Part shown: piece by piece, positions 35,189 to 45,142 of the stretch
How positions within the stretch are numbered: position 1 is the first letter of the stretch
How the letters are laid out: each line of letters opens with the position of its first letter
From: Actinophytocola xanthii
GTDB taxonomy: Bacteria; Actinomycetota; Actinomycetes; Mycobacteriales; Pseudonocardiaceae
Length of the DNA: 64,000 nt
Direction of reading: 5' to 3'
Assembly: GCF_001921205.1 (NCBI RefSeq)
Contig: NZ_MSIE01000014.1
Location: 1-64,000, forward strand
The notes under the pieces: model-generated
Databases searched by the model: none
Told to the model about the DNA's origin: nothing
The model's input: only the letters and a program-made list of their open reading frames with translations
Made by a program: the position numbers and the translations under genes

Positions 35189-37453
35189 TCAGGAGGACGC
35201 GATCAGGGACGCCGAGGTGATGCGGTGCAGCGGGTACTGGCGGACCGTGTCGTTGACCTTGTCGCGGCCCTCGAGGATCCCGCCGCCGACCCGGAACGGT
35301 GTGACCACCCGCTGGCTGGCCACGCCGCGGGAGTCGACGAAGTCGATCAGCACGTGGCCGTTCTGCTCGATGGCCTCCCGCAGCAGGGCCAGCGTCGCCG
35401 CGGTGTCGGCCGCGCCGCCGCCCGCGGTGAGCGAGACGGTGCGGCCGCGGCGGGTGGCGGCCGCGGTGTCGCCGGCACGCAGCTGCGCGACGATCTCGCG
35501 CATCCGCTCCTCGCTGGGCGCGGTCGGCGGACCGCCGCGCCGAACCCGCGCCGTGGCCGGCACCCGGTGCCCGGCCTGGCGCAGGTCCACCACCTGGCCG
35601 TCGGCTCCCTCCGCGGCCGGGGCGAACCCGACCTTGCGCAGCTCATCCAGCACCTCGGCCAGGGGGAGCGGGCTGACCAGCACGGTGGGTGCGATCCGCC
35701 GCAGCTCCAGCGAGGCCGCCGTGGGGTGGGCGGACACCTCGGCCAGCAGGACCGGGTCGTCGCAGCGCAGGAAGGACGTGGCGGTACCGCCGCGGAGCCG
35801 GCCGTGGCGGCGGGCGATGTCGTCGATCAGGTAGCTCAGCGACTGCGGGACCGGTGTCCTGGACCTGGTTCGGAACAGCTCGTGGAGGTCCTCGGCGGTC
35901 CGGCCGGTGTCCAGGGCGCGCCGCACCGAGGCCTCGGTGACCCGATAGACGGTCGCGCTGCCCGCCGACTCGACGTCGGCGACCTGGCCGATGTCGATGG
36001 CCAGGGTGGGTTCGAGCGGACCCGGCGCGACGACGGTCAGGTCGGCCTGCACCAGGACGTGGTCCACCGGCTCCGGCATCGACTCGGCCATGGCCTTCGC
36101 CGCGGCGGCGGGACCGTCGTCGAGCAGCGCGCGGCCGGCCGAGGTGATCGCGCCCAGCGCCACCACGCCGAGCGCGGTGGCCTCGGTCATGGTCCAGCGC
36201 ACGATCTCGTCGCGCAGCCGGCCGCCGCGACGCGGGGCGCGCCAGGCCAGCACCTCGGCCAGCTCGTCGGGTGAGGCGACGCCGGTGTTCGGCGGCAGCT
36301 CGGCCAACGCGGCGAGCACCCGGCGTCGCTCGACCGGCGCCGGCGGGCGCCGCAGGTCGTCCGAGAGCGGTGCGAGCACCTTGTCCTTTGCGTCGCGCAT
36401 CCCGGCCAGGCCGGGCAGGCGCGGCAGGTCCAGCCAGGCCGCGGCCAGCGTGGCCCACTGGTTGGCCGGCGCGGCCACCAGCCAGGGCTCGACCGCGGTG
36501 GTCGGCATCCACTCCGGGTTCGTCGCGGTGGCGCTGTCGGCGACCAGGCCCGCGCCGAACAGGAGCTCGGCGACGAACGCCGCACCCCGGTCGTCGGTGT
36601 CCAGCTCGCGCGCGAGCCGCCGGACGTCGCGTACCCCGAGCCCGCCGGACTTGAGCACGCCGGCCGGTTCGACCGACCACAGGGCGACGAGGTTCTCCGC
36701 CCGGCGAACCAGTTCCAGCACCTCGCCGGCGCCGGTGGCGTCCACATCGGAGCGCCTGGTGGTGCGCAGCGGCGGCTCGTCCAGCCGAACCGTCCCCAGT
36801 GGACTCTCGCCGCGCAGGGCGAGGCCGACCTGGCGGGGCAGTTCGACGGTCTCGGCGTCCCGACGCAGCAGCAGCCCCTGGGCGAGCAGCCGCTGGACCG
36901 GCGTCTCGGCGCGCTCGAGCGGCACCACCACGGCGGCGTCGCGGGTGCGGCCGACCGGCGAGCCGTGGGCGAGCGTGGCCAGCAGGCGGCGGTCCGCCTC
37001 GGGCAGTGTCTCCAGCAACGCCGCCACGTCCACACCCTCGAGCACCGGCGAGGTCTGGCCGAGCCCGGCCGGGTAGAGCCCGCTCGCCTCCCGCGCGGCC
37101 GGCGCGACCGAGTACTCCGCCGACCCCCAGGCGAGCGCGAGCGCCACCAGCCGGTCGAGGGCGGCGCGGACCCGACTCGTGGACGCCTCGGGCCCGACCA
37201 GCTCGGCGACCCGCTCGGCCGCCACCGGGTGCTGGTCGGCGTCGGCCACGACGAGCGCGTCGAGCACCGCGAGCGTGAACGTGTCCAGGCTCTCCGCGGC
37301 CCTGGTCAGCGAGGCCCTGCTGCCGGCCCTGGCGGCCAGCACCGCGATGTCCGGCGGCGGGGGCGCGGCCAGGTCGGGACGGGCGCGCAGCAGGTCGGCC
37401 AGCATCTGGTCGTCCTGACCGCGCAGCCATTCGGTCAGCGGGACGGCGGGCAC
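35189..37453 (-). CDS. Helicase-associated WYL-like protein (Rv0862c-like)
   Basis: 754 aa. An N-terminal winged-helix region (SLTRAAESLDTFTLAVLDAL), a long helical centre, then an XPB/Ssl2-like central domain (VLVQADLTVVAPGPLEPTLA, YRVTEASVRRALDTGRTAED) and a C-terminal WYL-like sandwich (VLIDFVDSRGVASQRVVTPF, YPLHRITSASL). No helicase motifs are present. From memory it matches M. tuberculosis Rv0862c, adjacent to the XPB helicase gene there, and is probably its partner in DNA repair. GTG start, 6 nt after a minus-strand TACCGT. Confidence 0.82.
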   Translation of the reverse strand: MPAVPLTEWLRGQDDQMLADLLRARPDLAAPPPPDIAVLAARAGSRASLTRAAESLDTFTLAVLDALVVADADQHPVAAERVAELVGPEASTSRVRAALDRLVALALAWGSAEYSVAPAAREASGLYPAGLGQTSPVLEGVDVAALLETLPEADRRLLATLAHGSPVGRTRDAAVVVPLERAETPVQRLLAQGLLLRRDAETVELPRQVGLALRGESPLGTVRLDEPPLRTTRRSDVDATGAGEVLELVRRAENLVALWSVEPAGVLKSGGLGVRDVRRLARELDTDDRGAAFVAELLFGAGLVADSATATNPEWMPTTAVEPWLVAAPANQWATLAAAWLDLPRLPGLAGMRDAKDKVLAPLSDDLRRPPAPVERRRVLAALAELPPNTGVASPDELAEVLAWRAPRRGGRLRDEIVRWTMTEATALGVVALGAITSAGRALLDDGPAAAAKAMAESMPEPVDHVLVQADLTVVAPGPLEPTLAIDIGQVADVESAGSATVYRVTEASVRRALDTGRTAEDLHELFRTRSRTPVPQSLSYLIDDIARRHGRLRGGTATSFLRCDDPVLLAEVSAHPTAASLELRRIAPTVLVSPLPLAEVLDELRKVGFAPAAEGADGQVVDLRQAGHRVPATARVRRGGPPTAPSEERMREIVAQLRAGDTAAATRRGRTVSLTAGGGAADTAATLALLREAIEQNGHVLIDFVDSRGVASQRVVTPFRVGGGILEGRDKVNDTVRQYPLHRITSASLIASS

Positions 37454-37459
37454 GTGACC

Positions 37460-37465
37460 ACGGTA
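37460..37465 (-). promoter_or_regulatory. Leaderless -10 box of the helicase-associated gene
   Basis: Minus-strand TACCGT, 6 nt, then GTG at 37453. Confidence 0.5.
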
Positions 37466-37577
37466 TACGCGATCTCCGACAGTCGCGGAGGTCCGGTAGC
37501 CTCAAGCACCGTCAAGCGTCACAGTAGTGATGCCGTGAGTGATGTCCGCAATGATGTCCCAGTCGTTGGAGGCCCCA

Positions 37578-37754
37578 GTGGCGAAGGCCAAGCGTTCGCA
37601 CCGCATCGATCCGACCTGGCCGGACGTCGAGCACCCGGTGTCCGAGCTTGCCGCCGACCGGCAGGGCGCGCTGTCCCCCTACGGTGACCTCACCTTCCCG
37701 CTCCCGGCCGACGAGCTCGGCTACGAGCACCCGGACACCGAGATCAACAAGTAG
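37578..37754 (+). CDS. Small conserved protein (Rv0863-like)
   Basis: 58 aa: MAKAKRSHRIDPTWPDVEHP then VSELAADRQGALSPYGDLTF. Acidic with a basic head. The GTG start has GGAGG at 5 bases. It sits between the helicase-associated gene and moaC, the place of Rv0863 in mycobacteria. Two bases separate it from the malic enzyme gene, so they share a transcript. The function is unknown. Confidence 0.75.
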   Translation: MAKAKRSHRIDPTWPDVEHPVSELAADRQGALSPYGDLTFPLPADELGYEHPDTEINK

Positions 37755-37756
37755 CC

Positions 37757-39157
<1,401 letters not shown>

Positions 39158-39166
39158 GGCGCGGCA

Positions 39167-39172
39167 TAGCAT
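39167..39172 (+). promoter_or_regulatory. Leaderless -10 box of moaC
   Basis: TAGCAT, 6 nt, then GTG at 39179; moaC therefore has its own promoter behind the malic enzyme gene. Confidence 0.5.
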
Positions 39173-39178
39173 CGGTGT

Positions 39179-39658
39179 GTGGTTGAGCTGAGTCATGTGG
39201 ACGCCTCCGGTGCGGCCCACATGGTGGACGTGACGGGCAAGGAGGCCTCCGCGCGCGTCGCGGTCGCCACCGGGACGGTGCGGACCACCGAGGAGGTGGT
39301 GTCGCTGCTCCGCTCGGACGGCCTGAAGAAGGGCGACGCGCTCGGCACTGCCCGGATCGCCGGCATCATGGGCGCGAAGCGCACGCCGGACCTGATCCCG
39401 CTGTGCCATCCGATCGCGATCTCCGGGGTGAGCGTGGAGTTCACCCTGGGGTCGGACCGGGTGGACATCACGGCGACCACGAAGACCACCGATCGCACCG
39501 GCGTGGAGATGGAGGCGTTGACCGCGGTCGCGGTCGCCGGCCTGACCCTGCACGACATGATCAAGGCGGTGGACCCGGCCGCGGTGCTCGACGCCGTACG
39601 GCTGGAGCGCAAGGACGGCGGCAAGACCGGTACCTGGACGCGACCGGAGGACAGATGA
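39179..39658 (+). CDS. moaC: Cyclic pyranopterin monophosphate synthase MoaC
   Basis: 159 aa, full length. Signature motifs: HMVDVTGKEASARVA, KKGDALGTARIAGIMGAKRT, DLIPLCHPI, TDRTGVEMEALTAVAVA and HDMIKAVD. It converts the MoaA product to cPMP, the first stable molybdopterin precursor. moaA is not in the window. Overlaps the mog-moaE gene by ATGA. Confidence 0.95.
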   Translation: MVELSHVDASGAAHMVDVTGKEASARVAVATGTVRTTEEVVSLLRSDGLKKGDALGTARIAGIMGAKRTPDLIPLCHPIAISGVSVEFTLGSDRVDITATTKTTDRTGVEMEALTAVAVAGLTLHDMIKAVDPAAVLDAVRLERKDGGKTGTWTRPEDR

Positions 39659-40569
39659 CGCGCACGGCACGGGTGGTGACCGCGTCCAACCGCGCGGCCG
39701 CCGGGGTGTACGAGGACCGGACCGGCCCGCTGATCGTGGACTGGTTGCTTGGCCGCGGTTTCGAGGTACCCGCGCCGGCGGTGGTACCCGACGGCGATCC
39801 GGTGCTGCGTGCCCTGCGTGAGGCGGTCGGCGAGCGGGTCGACCTGGTGATCACGACCGGCGGCACCGGGATCACCCCCACCGACCACACGCCGGAGATG
39901 ACCGCACGGGTTCTCGACTACGAGATCCCCGGCCTCGCCGACGCCGTGCGGAGCGCGGGCTTGCCCGCCGTTCCCACCGCGGTGCTTTCCCGTGGCCGGG
40001 CCGGCGTGGCCGGCACCACCCTGGTCGTGAATCTGCCGGGGTCGCCGGGTGGGGTTCGGGACGGGCTCGGGGTGCTGGAGGGGGTGCTGGACCACGCGCT
40101 CGACCAGCTGCACGGCGGAGACCACCAGCGCCCCTCGGTCGTGCCGGCCCGGGTGCTGCGTGCCGAGGTGCTCGACGTCCCGTTGTCGGTCGAGGAGCAC
40201 GCGGCCCTCGTGGACGACCCGGCGGCCGGCGCGGTGGTGACCTTCGCCGGCGTGGTCCGCGACCACGACGGGGGGCGGGGGGTGCGCGACCTCGACTACG
40301 AGGGCCACCCGAGTGCGAAGGCCGTGATCGAGGAGGTCGCCGGCGAGGTGGCCGGTCGGCACCCCGGCGTCCGGGCACTGGCGGTGAGCCACCGCCTCGG
40401 CTCACTTGCCATCGGTGACGTCGCGCTGGCCTGCGCCGTGGCCGCCGAGCACCGGGCCGAGGCGTTCGCGGCCTGTTCGGACCTGGTGGACGAGGTGAAG
40501 CGGCGCCTGCCGGTGTGGAAGCACCAGAACTTCACCGACGGCACCGACGAATGGGTCAACTGCCCCTGA
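39655..40569 (+). CDS. Mog-MoaE fusion, molybdopterin biosynthesis
   Basis: 304 aa. Residues ~1-155 are a Mog/MoaB molybdopterin adenylyltransferase domain (LVITTGGTGITPTDHTPEM, AGVAGTTLVVNLPGSPGGVR). Residues ~165-304 are MoaE, the large subunit of molybdopterin synthase (GAVVTFAGVVRDHDGGRGV, YEGHPSAKAVIEEV, RLPVWKHQNFTDGTDEWV with the conserved Lys). The fusion joins MPT formation and adenylylation, which are separate proteins in E. coli and M. tuberculosis. Coupled to moaC; its partner MoaD is encoded 1.5 kb downstream on the other strand. Confidence 0.93.
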   Translation: MTRTARVVTASNRAAAGVYEDRTGPLIVDWLLGRGFEVPAPAVVPDGDPVLRALREAVGERVDLVITTGGTGITPTDHTPEMTARVLDYEIPGLADAVRSAGLPAVPTAVLSRGRAGVAGTTLVVNLPGSPGGVRDGLGVLEGVLDHALDQLHGGDHQRPSVVPARVLRAEVLDVPLSVEEHAALVDDPAAGAVVTFAGVVRDHDGGRGVRDLDYEGHPSAKAVIEEVAGEVAGRHPGVRALAVSHRLGSLAIGDVALACAVAAEHRAEAFAACSDLVDEVKRRLPVWKHQNFTDGTDEWVNCP

Positions 40570-40574
40570 CGCTC

Positions 40575-40594
40575 GACAGACAGACAGACAGACA
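40575..40594 (+). repeat. (GACA)5 microsatellite
   Basis: Five perfect GACA units between the mog-moaE stop and the terminator. Untranslated. Confidence 0.8.
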
Positions 40595-40596
40595 GG

Positions 40597-40639
40597 CGAA
40601 GGGCTCCACCGCCGGGGGATGACGCGGTGGAGCCCTTCG
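40597..40639. terminator. Bidirectional terminator, mog-moaE / rpfA
   Basis: 16-bp perfect stem (CGAAGGGCTCCACCGC and complement) with an 11-base loop between converging genes. Confidence 0.85.
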
Positions 40640-40662
40640 GTACTGCTATGCCTGTCGGCTGG

Positions 40663-41586
<924 letters not shown>

Positions 41587-41902
41587 TCATCGTTATCTCC
41601 CCGTTTCATTGGGGATATAGTTCACCCTAGCTGAGGTCTGCGTCACGTTTTCTTGAGAACTTTCACGTTCCGTATCGGTTGGGACAATAGCGCAGACACT
41701 GCAGTGTGAAAGCAGCTCGCTACGCGGTGGAGTGCTCTCGTAATTCGAGGGAGGATTGGCCGTCGAAGTCAAGCTCGAGGTGGATCGGGAAAACAGCAGG
41801 TCACAAAGGTTTTCAGACGCGGCCGGCCGCCCGCGCCGGCCGCGTGGCGTCGAACGGCGCGCTGCGTGGCGTGAGCCGCTGGAGCGAAGGCGCACCGTGG
41901 GA

Positions 41903-41999
41903 GTCCGCCCAGGTCGGTGACCAGGTCGCGGAGGGTGGCTGGCCGGTCTTCCGTCGCCATGGAGGCGGGCCGAGCGTCAGAGGCACGCACCGTAGTCAA
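41903..41999 (-). pseudogene. Decayed moaD-like fragment
   Basis: The minus-strand frame from 41999 reads LTTVRASDARPASMATEDRP then ATLRDLVTDLGG, matching moaD's TTVR ... GATLHDLVADLGG with about eight residues missing. Bases 41903-41939 match 42210-42246 in moaD at 32 of 37. After this point the similarity stops and no GG terminus follows. It looks like the remnant of a partial duplication. Confidence 0.5.
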
Positions 42000-42075
42000 C
42001 GCGGACGCGGAACGTCACTCTCAGGGCCGCAGAGGGCTTCCCGGTGAGCCGGGCGGGTGGGCCTCGGGGCCGTGC

Positions 42076-42348
42076 TCAGCCGCCGGCGAACGGGGGCAGG
42101 ACGTCCACGGTGGCGCCGTCCGGGACCGCCGTGCTCGTGTCACGCACAGCGACAGCGTCGAGCAGGAAGCTGCACGCGGTGAGCACCCGCGTCAGGCCCG
42201 CGCCGTGCCGTCCGCCGAGGTCGGCCACCAGGTCGTGCAGGGTGGCTCCGCCGGGGAGCCGCACGGTTTCCTCGTCGTGCCCCACTGCGGCCCTCGCGCC
42301 GGCGAAGAACCGCACACGGACCGTAGTAGTGCTGGGAGCAGCGGTCAC
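42076..42348 (-). CDS. moaD: Molybdopterin synthase sulfur-carrier subunit MoaD
   Basis: 90 aa, ubiquitin-like: VRVRFFAGARAAVG, ETVRLPGGATLHDLVADLGG, DGATVDVLPPFAGG. It ends in the required Gly-Gly, which is thiocarboxylated and delivers sulfur to MoaE. GTG 42348 is preferred over GTG 42354 because a minus-strand TAACCT ends exactly 6 nt upstream. It is divergent from the HAD gene, with overlapping -10 boxes. Confidence 0.9.
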   Translation of the reverse strand: MTAAPSTTTVRVRFFAGARAAVGHDEETVRLPGGATLHDLVADLGGRHGAGLTRVLTACSFLLDAVAVRDTSTAVPDGATVDVLPPFAGG

Positions 42349-42354
42349 ACCCAC

Positions 42355-42360
42355 AGGTTA
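42355..42360 (-). promoter_or_regulatory. Leaderless -10 box of moaD
   Basis: Minus-strand TAACCT, 6 nt, then GTG. On the plus strand TAGCGT (42359-42364) probably serves the HAD gene, so the two promoters overlap by two bases. Confidence 0.5.
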
Positions 42361-42369
42361 GCGTTGCGC

Positions 42370-43152
42370 ATGGCCTGGACGTATCTGATGGACATGGACG
42401 GGGTCCTGGTGCACGAGGAACACCTCGTGCCGGGCGCGGACAAGCTGATCGAGGAGCTGCGTGAACGTCAGCTCTCCTTCCTGGTCCTGACCAACAACTC
42501 GATCTACACCCCCCGGGACCTGCGGGCCCGGCTGCTCCGGACGGGCCTGGACGTCCCCGAGACGTCGATCTGGACCTCGGCGCTGGCCACGGCGACCTTC
42601 CTCGAAGCCCAGCGGCCGGAGGGTTCCGCCTACGTCATCGGCGAGTCCGGACTGACCACCGCCCTGCACGAGATCGGTTACGTGCTGACCGACCGGGACC
42701 CGGACTACGTCGTGCTGGGCGAGACCAGGACCTACAGCTTCACCGCGATCACCACGGCCATCCGGCTCATCGAGCAGGGTGCGCGGTTCATCGCCACCAA
42801 CCCGGACGCCACCGGTCCCTCCCGGGAGGGCTCGCTACCCGCGACGGGCTCGGTTGCCGCGCTGATCGAACGCGCCACGGGGCGGGCGCCGTACTTCGTC
42901 GGCAAGCCCAACCCGCTGATGATGCGCTCGGCGCTCCGCGCGCTGGGTGCGCACTCGGAGTCGACGCTGATGATCGGCGACCGGATGGACACCGATGTGC
43001 GCTCCGGCCTGGAGGCGGGTCTGCGCACGATCCTGGTCATGACCGGCATCTCGACCCCGCAGACAGCGGAGCTCTTCCCGTACCGGCCGAGCCGGGTCAT
43101 CGACTCGGTGGCGGACCTGGTGGGGCAGGCCGACAACCCGTTCCCCGAATAA
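42370..43152 (+). CDS. HAD-IIA (NagD-like) phosphatase
   Basis: 260 aa. Motif I DMDGVLVHE, motif II LTNNSIYTPRD, Lys loop FVGKPNPLMM and motif III MIGDRMDTDV give a complete class II HAD phosphatase of the NagD group, which acts on sugar phosphates or nucleotides. Cytosolic. A convergent terminator follows. Confidence 0.9.
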   Translation: MAWTYLMDMDGVLVHEEHLVPGADKLIEELRERQLSFLVLTNNSIYTPRDLRARLLRTGLDVPETSIWTSALATATFLEAQRPEGSAYVIGESGLTTALHEIGYVLTDRDPDYVVLGETRTYSFTAITTAIRLIEQGARFIATNPDATGPSREGSLPATGSVAALIERATGRAPYFVGKPNPLMMRSALRALGAHSESTLMIGDRMDTDVRSGLEAGLRTILVMTGISTPQTAELFPYRPSRVIDSVADLVGQADNPFPE

Positions 43153-43156
43153 CACA

Positions 43157-43194
43157 GCACCCCGGCCAGTGGTGCCAGCCACCGGCCGGGGTGC
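43157..43194. terminator. Convergent terminator, HAD / MFS
   Basis: 11-bp perfect stem GCACCCCGGCC / GGCCGGGGTGC between converging genes. Confidence 0.75.
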
Positions 43195-43240
43195 CGCATG
43201 TTCCCGAACTGACTGCCGCTCCCACCACGAAGCGACGCGC

Positions 43241-43259
43241 TAAGGTTAGCCTAACTTTA
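43241..43259. promoter_or_regulatory. DtxR/IdeR-type iron box in a convergent gap
   Basis: TAAGGTTAGCCTAACTTTA closely matches the iron-box consensus TTAGGTTAGSCTAACCTAA, with a perfect GTTAGSCTAAC core. It lies between a terminator and the 3' end of the MFS gene, so no start codon on either strand is served by it. Confidence 0.55.
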
Positions 43260-43273
43260 GGGATCTGTGCAAG

Positions 43274-44665
43274 CTATGCGGCGTCGGCTCGTTCGAGGTT
43301 CCGTGCCTGGTTCCGCCGGGCCCGGCCGCGGGTCCACCGCGCGGTGCGCATCCGGTCCCGCACCGTCACACCGCCCCGCCGGGCGAGTACGACCCCGCAG
43401 ACCACCGCGCTCAGTGCCGCGACGACGCCGCCCACCACGAACGGGGCCCGCCCGCCGAACTCCGCGGCGAGCCAGCCGGTCATCGGCGCGCCGATCGGGT
43501 TCCCGCCGACGAACACCAGCATGTACAGCGCCATCACCCGCCCGCGCATCTCCGGCGCCGTCGCGAGCTGGATCGTGCTGTTCGCGGTGGTCATGAACGT
43601 GATCATTGCGATCCCGGTCGGGATCAGGGCCAGCCCGAAGGCGAGGTAGGTCGGCATCAGCCCGGTCCCCACCTCGAGCACGCCGAAGGTGAAGGCCGCA
43701 CCCACCAGCAGACCCATGCTCGGCCGGCTCTTCGTGCTGCGGCGTACGGCGAGCAGGGCGCCGGACAGCGTGCCGACCGCGAGCATCGTGGACAGCAGGC
43801 CGTAGCCGTCGGCGTCGCGGTGGAAGACGTTGGCCGCGGCGATGGCGAGCGTGGTGAAGAACGTGAAGGCGAACGTGCTGACGAACAGCACCATGGTCAG
43901 CACGATCAGGATGTCCGGTCGTCCCCGCACGTAGCGCAGGCCCTCCCGCAGCTGGCCCCGGCGCGAGGCGGGTCGTGGCTGGCGGTACAGCTCGGCCGGG
44001 TTCATCCGGACCAGGTTCACGATCACCGCGACCGTGGTGAGCGCGTTGACCAGGAACACCCAGCCGGTGCCGGTCCAGATGATCATCACGCCGGCGATGG
44101 CGGGGCCGACCACCCGGGCGAGGTTGAACATCGAGGAGTTCAGCGCGACGGCGTTGGTCAGGTGCTCCTTGCCGACCATCTCGCCGACGAACGACTGCCG
44201 CACGGGCGGGTCGACGGCGGTGAACATGCCGAACACCAGGCACAGCGCGTACACCTGCCAGAGCTGCACCAACCCGGTCAGGTCGAGCGTGCCGAGCACC
44301 AGCGCGCACGCCGCCATGCCCGCCTGCACGACGACCAGCATCCGACGCTTGTCATGCCGGTCGGCGAGCACGCCGGCCCACAGCGTGAACAGCAGGGTGG
44401 GCAGGAACTGGAGCGACGCGGCGATGCCCAGCGCCACCGGGTCGTAGCCGGACAGCTCGAGCACCAGCCAGTCCTGGGCGATGCGCTGCATCCACGTGCC
44501 GACGTTCGAGATCACCTGGCCCGACGCGAACAACCGGTAGTTGCGCACGCGCAGTGATCCGAACATGCCTCGAGGGTTCCGTTCGGTCTTCGACGGATCG
44601 ACGAGCGCGGCTCGAGGCGAACCGTTCGTCCTGGTGGGGTCACACGTTTTTCGACTGTCTGTCAC
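43274..44665 (-). CDS. MFS exporter (enterobactin-exporter-like / MFS_3)
   Basis: 463 aa with about 10-12 membrane helices. Motifs: SLRVRNYRLFASGQVISNVG, WMQRIAQDWLVLELS, GVLADRHDKRRMLVVVQAG, MRGRVMALYMLVFVGGNPIG. This resembles the EntS/MdtG-type exporter subfamily of drug and siderophore pumps. The GTG start overlaps the marR stop (GTGA); a start at MFGSLRV 99 bases in is possible. With an upstream MarR gene it is probably a repressor-controlled efflux pump. Confidence 0.88.
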   Translation of the reverse strand: MTDSRKTCDPTRTNGSPRAALVDPSKTERNPRGMFGSLRVRNYRLFASGQVISNVGTWMQRIAQDWLVLELSGYDPVALGIAASLQFLPTLLFTLWAGVLADRHDKRRMLVVVQAGMAACALVLGTLDLTGLVQLWQVYALCLVFGMFTAVDPPVRQSFVGEMVGKEHLTNAVALNSSMFNLARVVGPAIAGVMIIWTGTGWVFLVNALTTVAVIVNLVRMNPAELYRQPRPASRRGQLREGLRYVRGRPDILIVLTMVLFVSTFAFTFFTTLAIAAANVFHRDADGYGLLSTMLAVGTLSGALLAVRRSTKSRPSMGLLVGAAFTFGVLEVGTGLMPTYLAFGLALIPTGIAMITFMTTANSTIQLATAPEMRGRVMALYMLVFVGGNPIGAPMTGWLAAEFGGRAPFVVGGVVAALSAVVCGVVLARRGGVTVRDRMRTARWTRGRARRNQARNLERADAA

Positions 44666-45111
44666 GGATCCTGCTGGCTCGCCAACCGGTCGATGATCTC
44701 CGACGCCTGGGACAGGATGTCCCGGTCGGCCTGGCTCAGCTCGGCCAGCCGCTTGTCCAGCCAGGCCTCGCGGGCGGAGATGTCGGCCAGGATGAGCGCG
44801 CTCCCCTCCTCGGTGATCTCGACGATGGCCTGCCGGCCGTCGCTGGGGTGCGGTCGACGGCTGACGTAGCCCGACTCCTCGAGCGCGGCGATCACCCGGG
44901 TCATGGAGGGAGGTTGGACGACCTCCTTGGCCGCCAGCTCGCCAGGGGTGAGCGGCCCGCACTTGTGCAGGCAGGACAGGGCGGAGAGCTGGGTGAGCGT
45001 GACCGAGGAGCTGGTCCGCTGGACCCGGAGCCTGCGGTTGAGCCGCACTGTCGCCAGCCGCAGACGGCTGGCGAGCGAGCGTTGGGCTACGTCGTGCTCA
45101 CTTTTCGACAC
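44662..45111 (-). CDS. MarR-family transcriptional regulator
   Basis: 149 aa winged helix: LTQLSALSCLHKCGPLTPGE, VVQPPSMTRVIAALEESGYV and SRRPHPSDGRQAIVEITEEG. It probably represses its own MFS operon. From memory Rv0880 is a MarR gene of the same neighbourhood in mycobacteria. The upstream GAGGTAAGCTAACG serves as ribosome site and might also be bound by protein. Confidence 0.9.
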   Translation of the reverse strand: MSKSEHDVAQRSLASRLRLATVRLNRRLRVQRTSSSVTLTQLSALSCLHKCGPLTPGELAAKEVVQPPSMTRVIAALEESGYVSRRPHPSDGRQAIVEITEEGSALILADISAREAWLDKRLAELSQADRDILSQASEIIDRLASQQDP

Positions 45112-45142
45112 ATCGTTAGCTTACCTCACGAATTCGGCGAAG

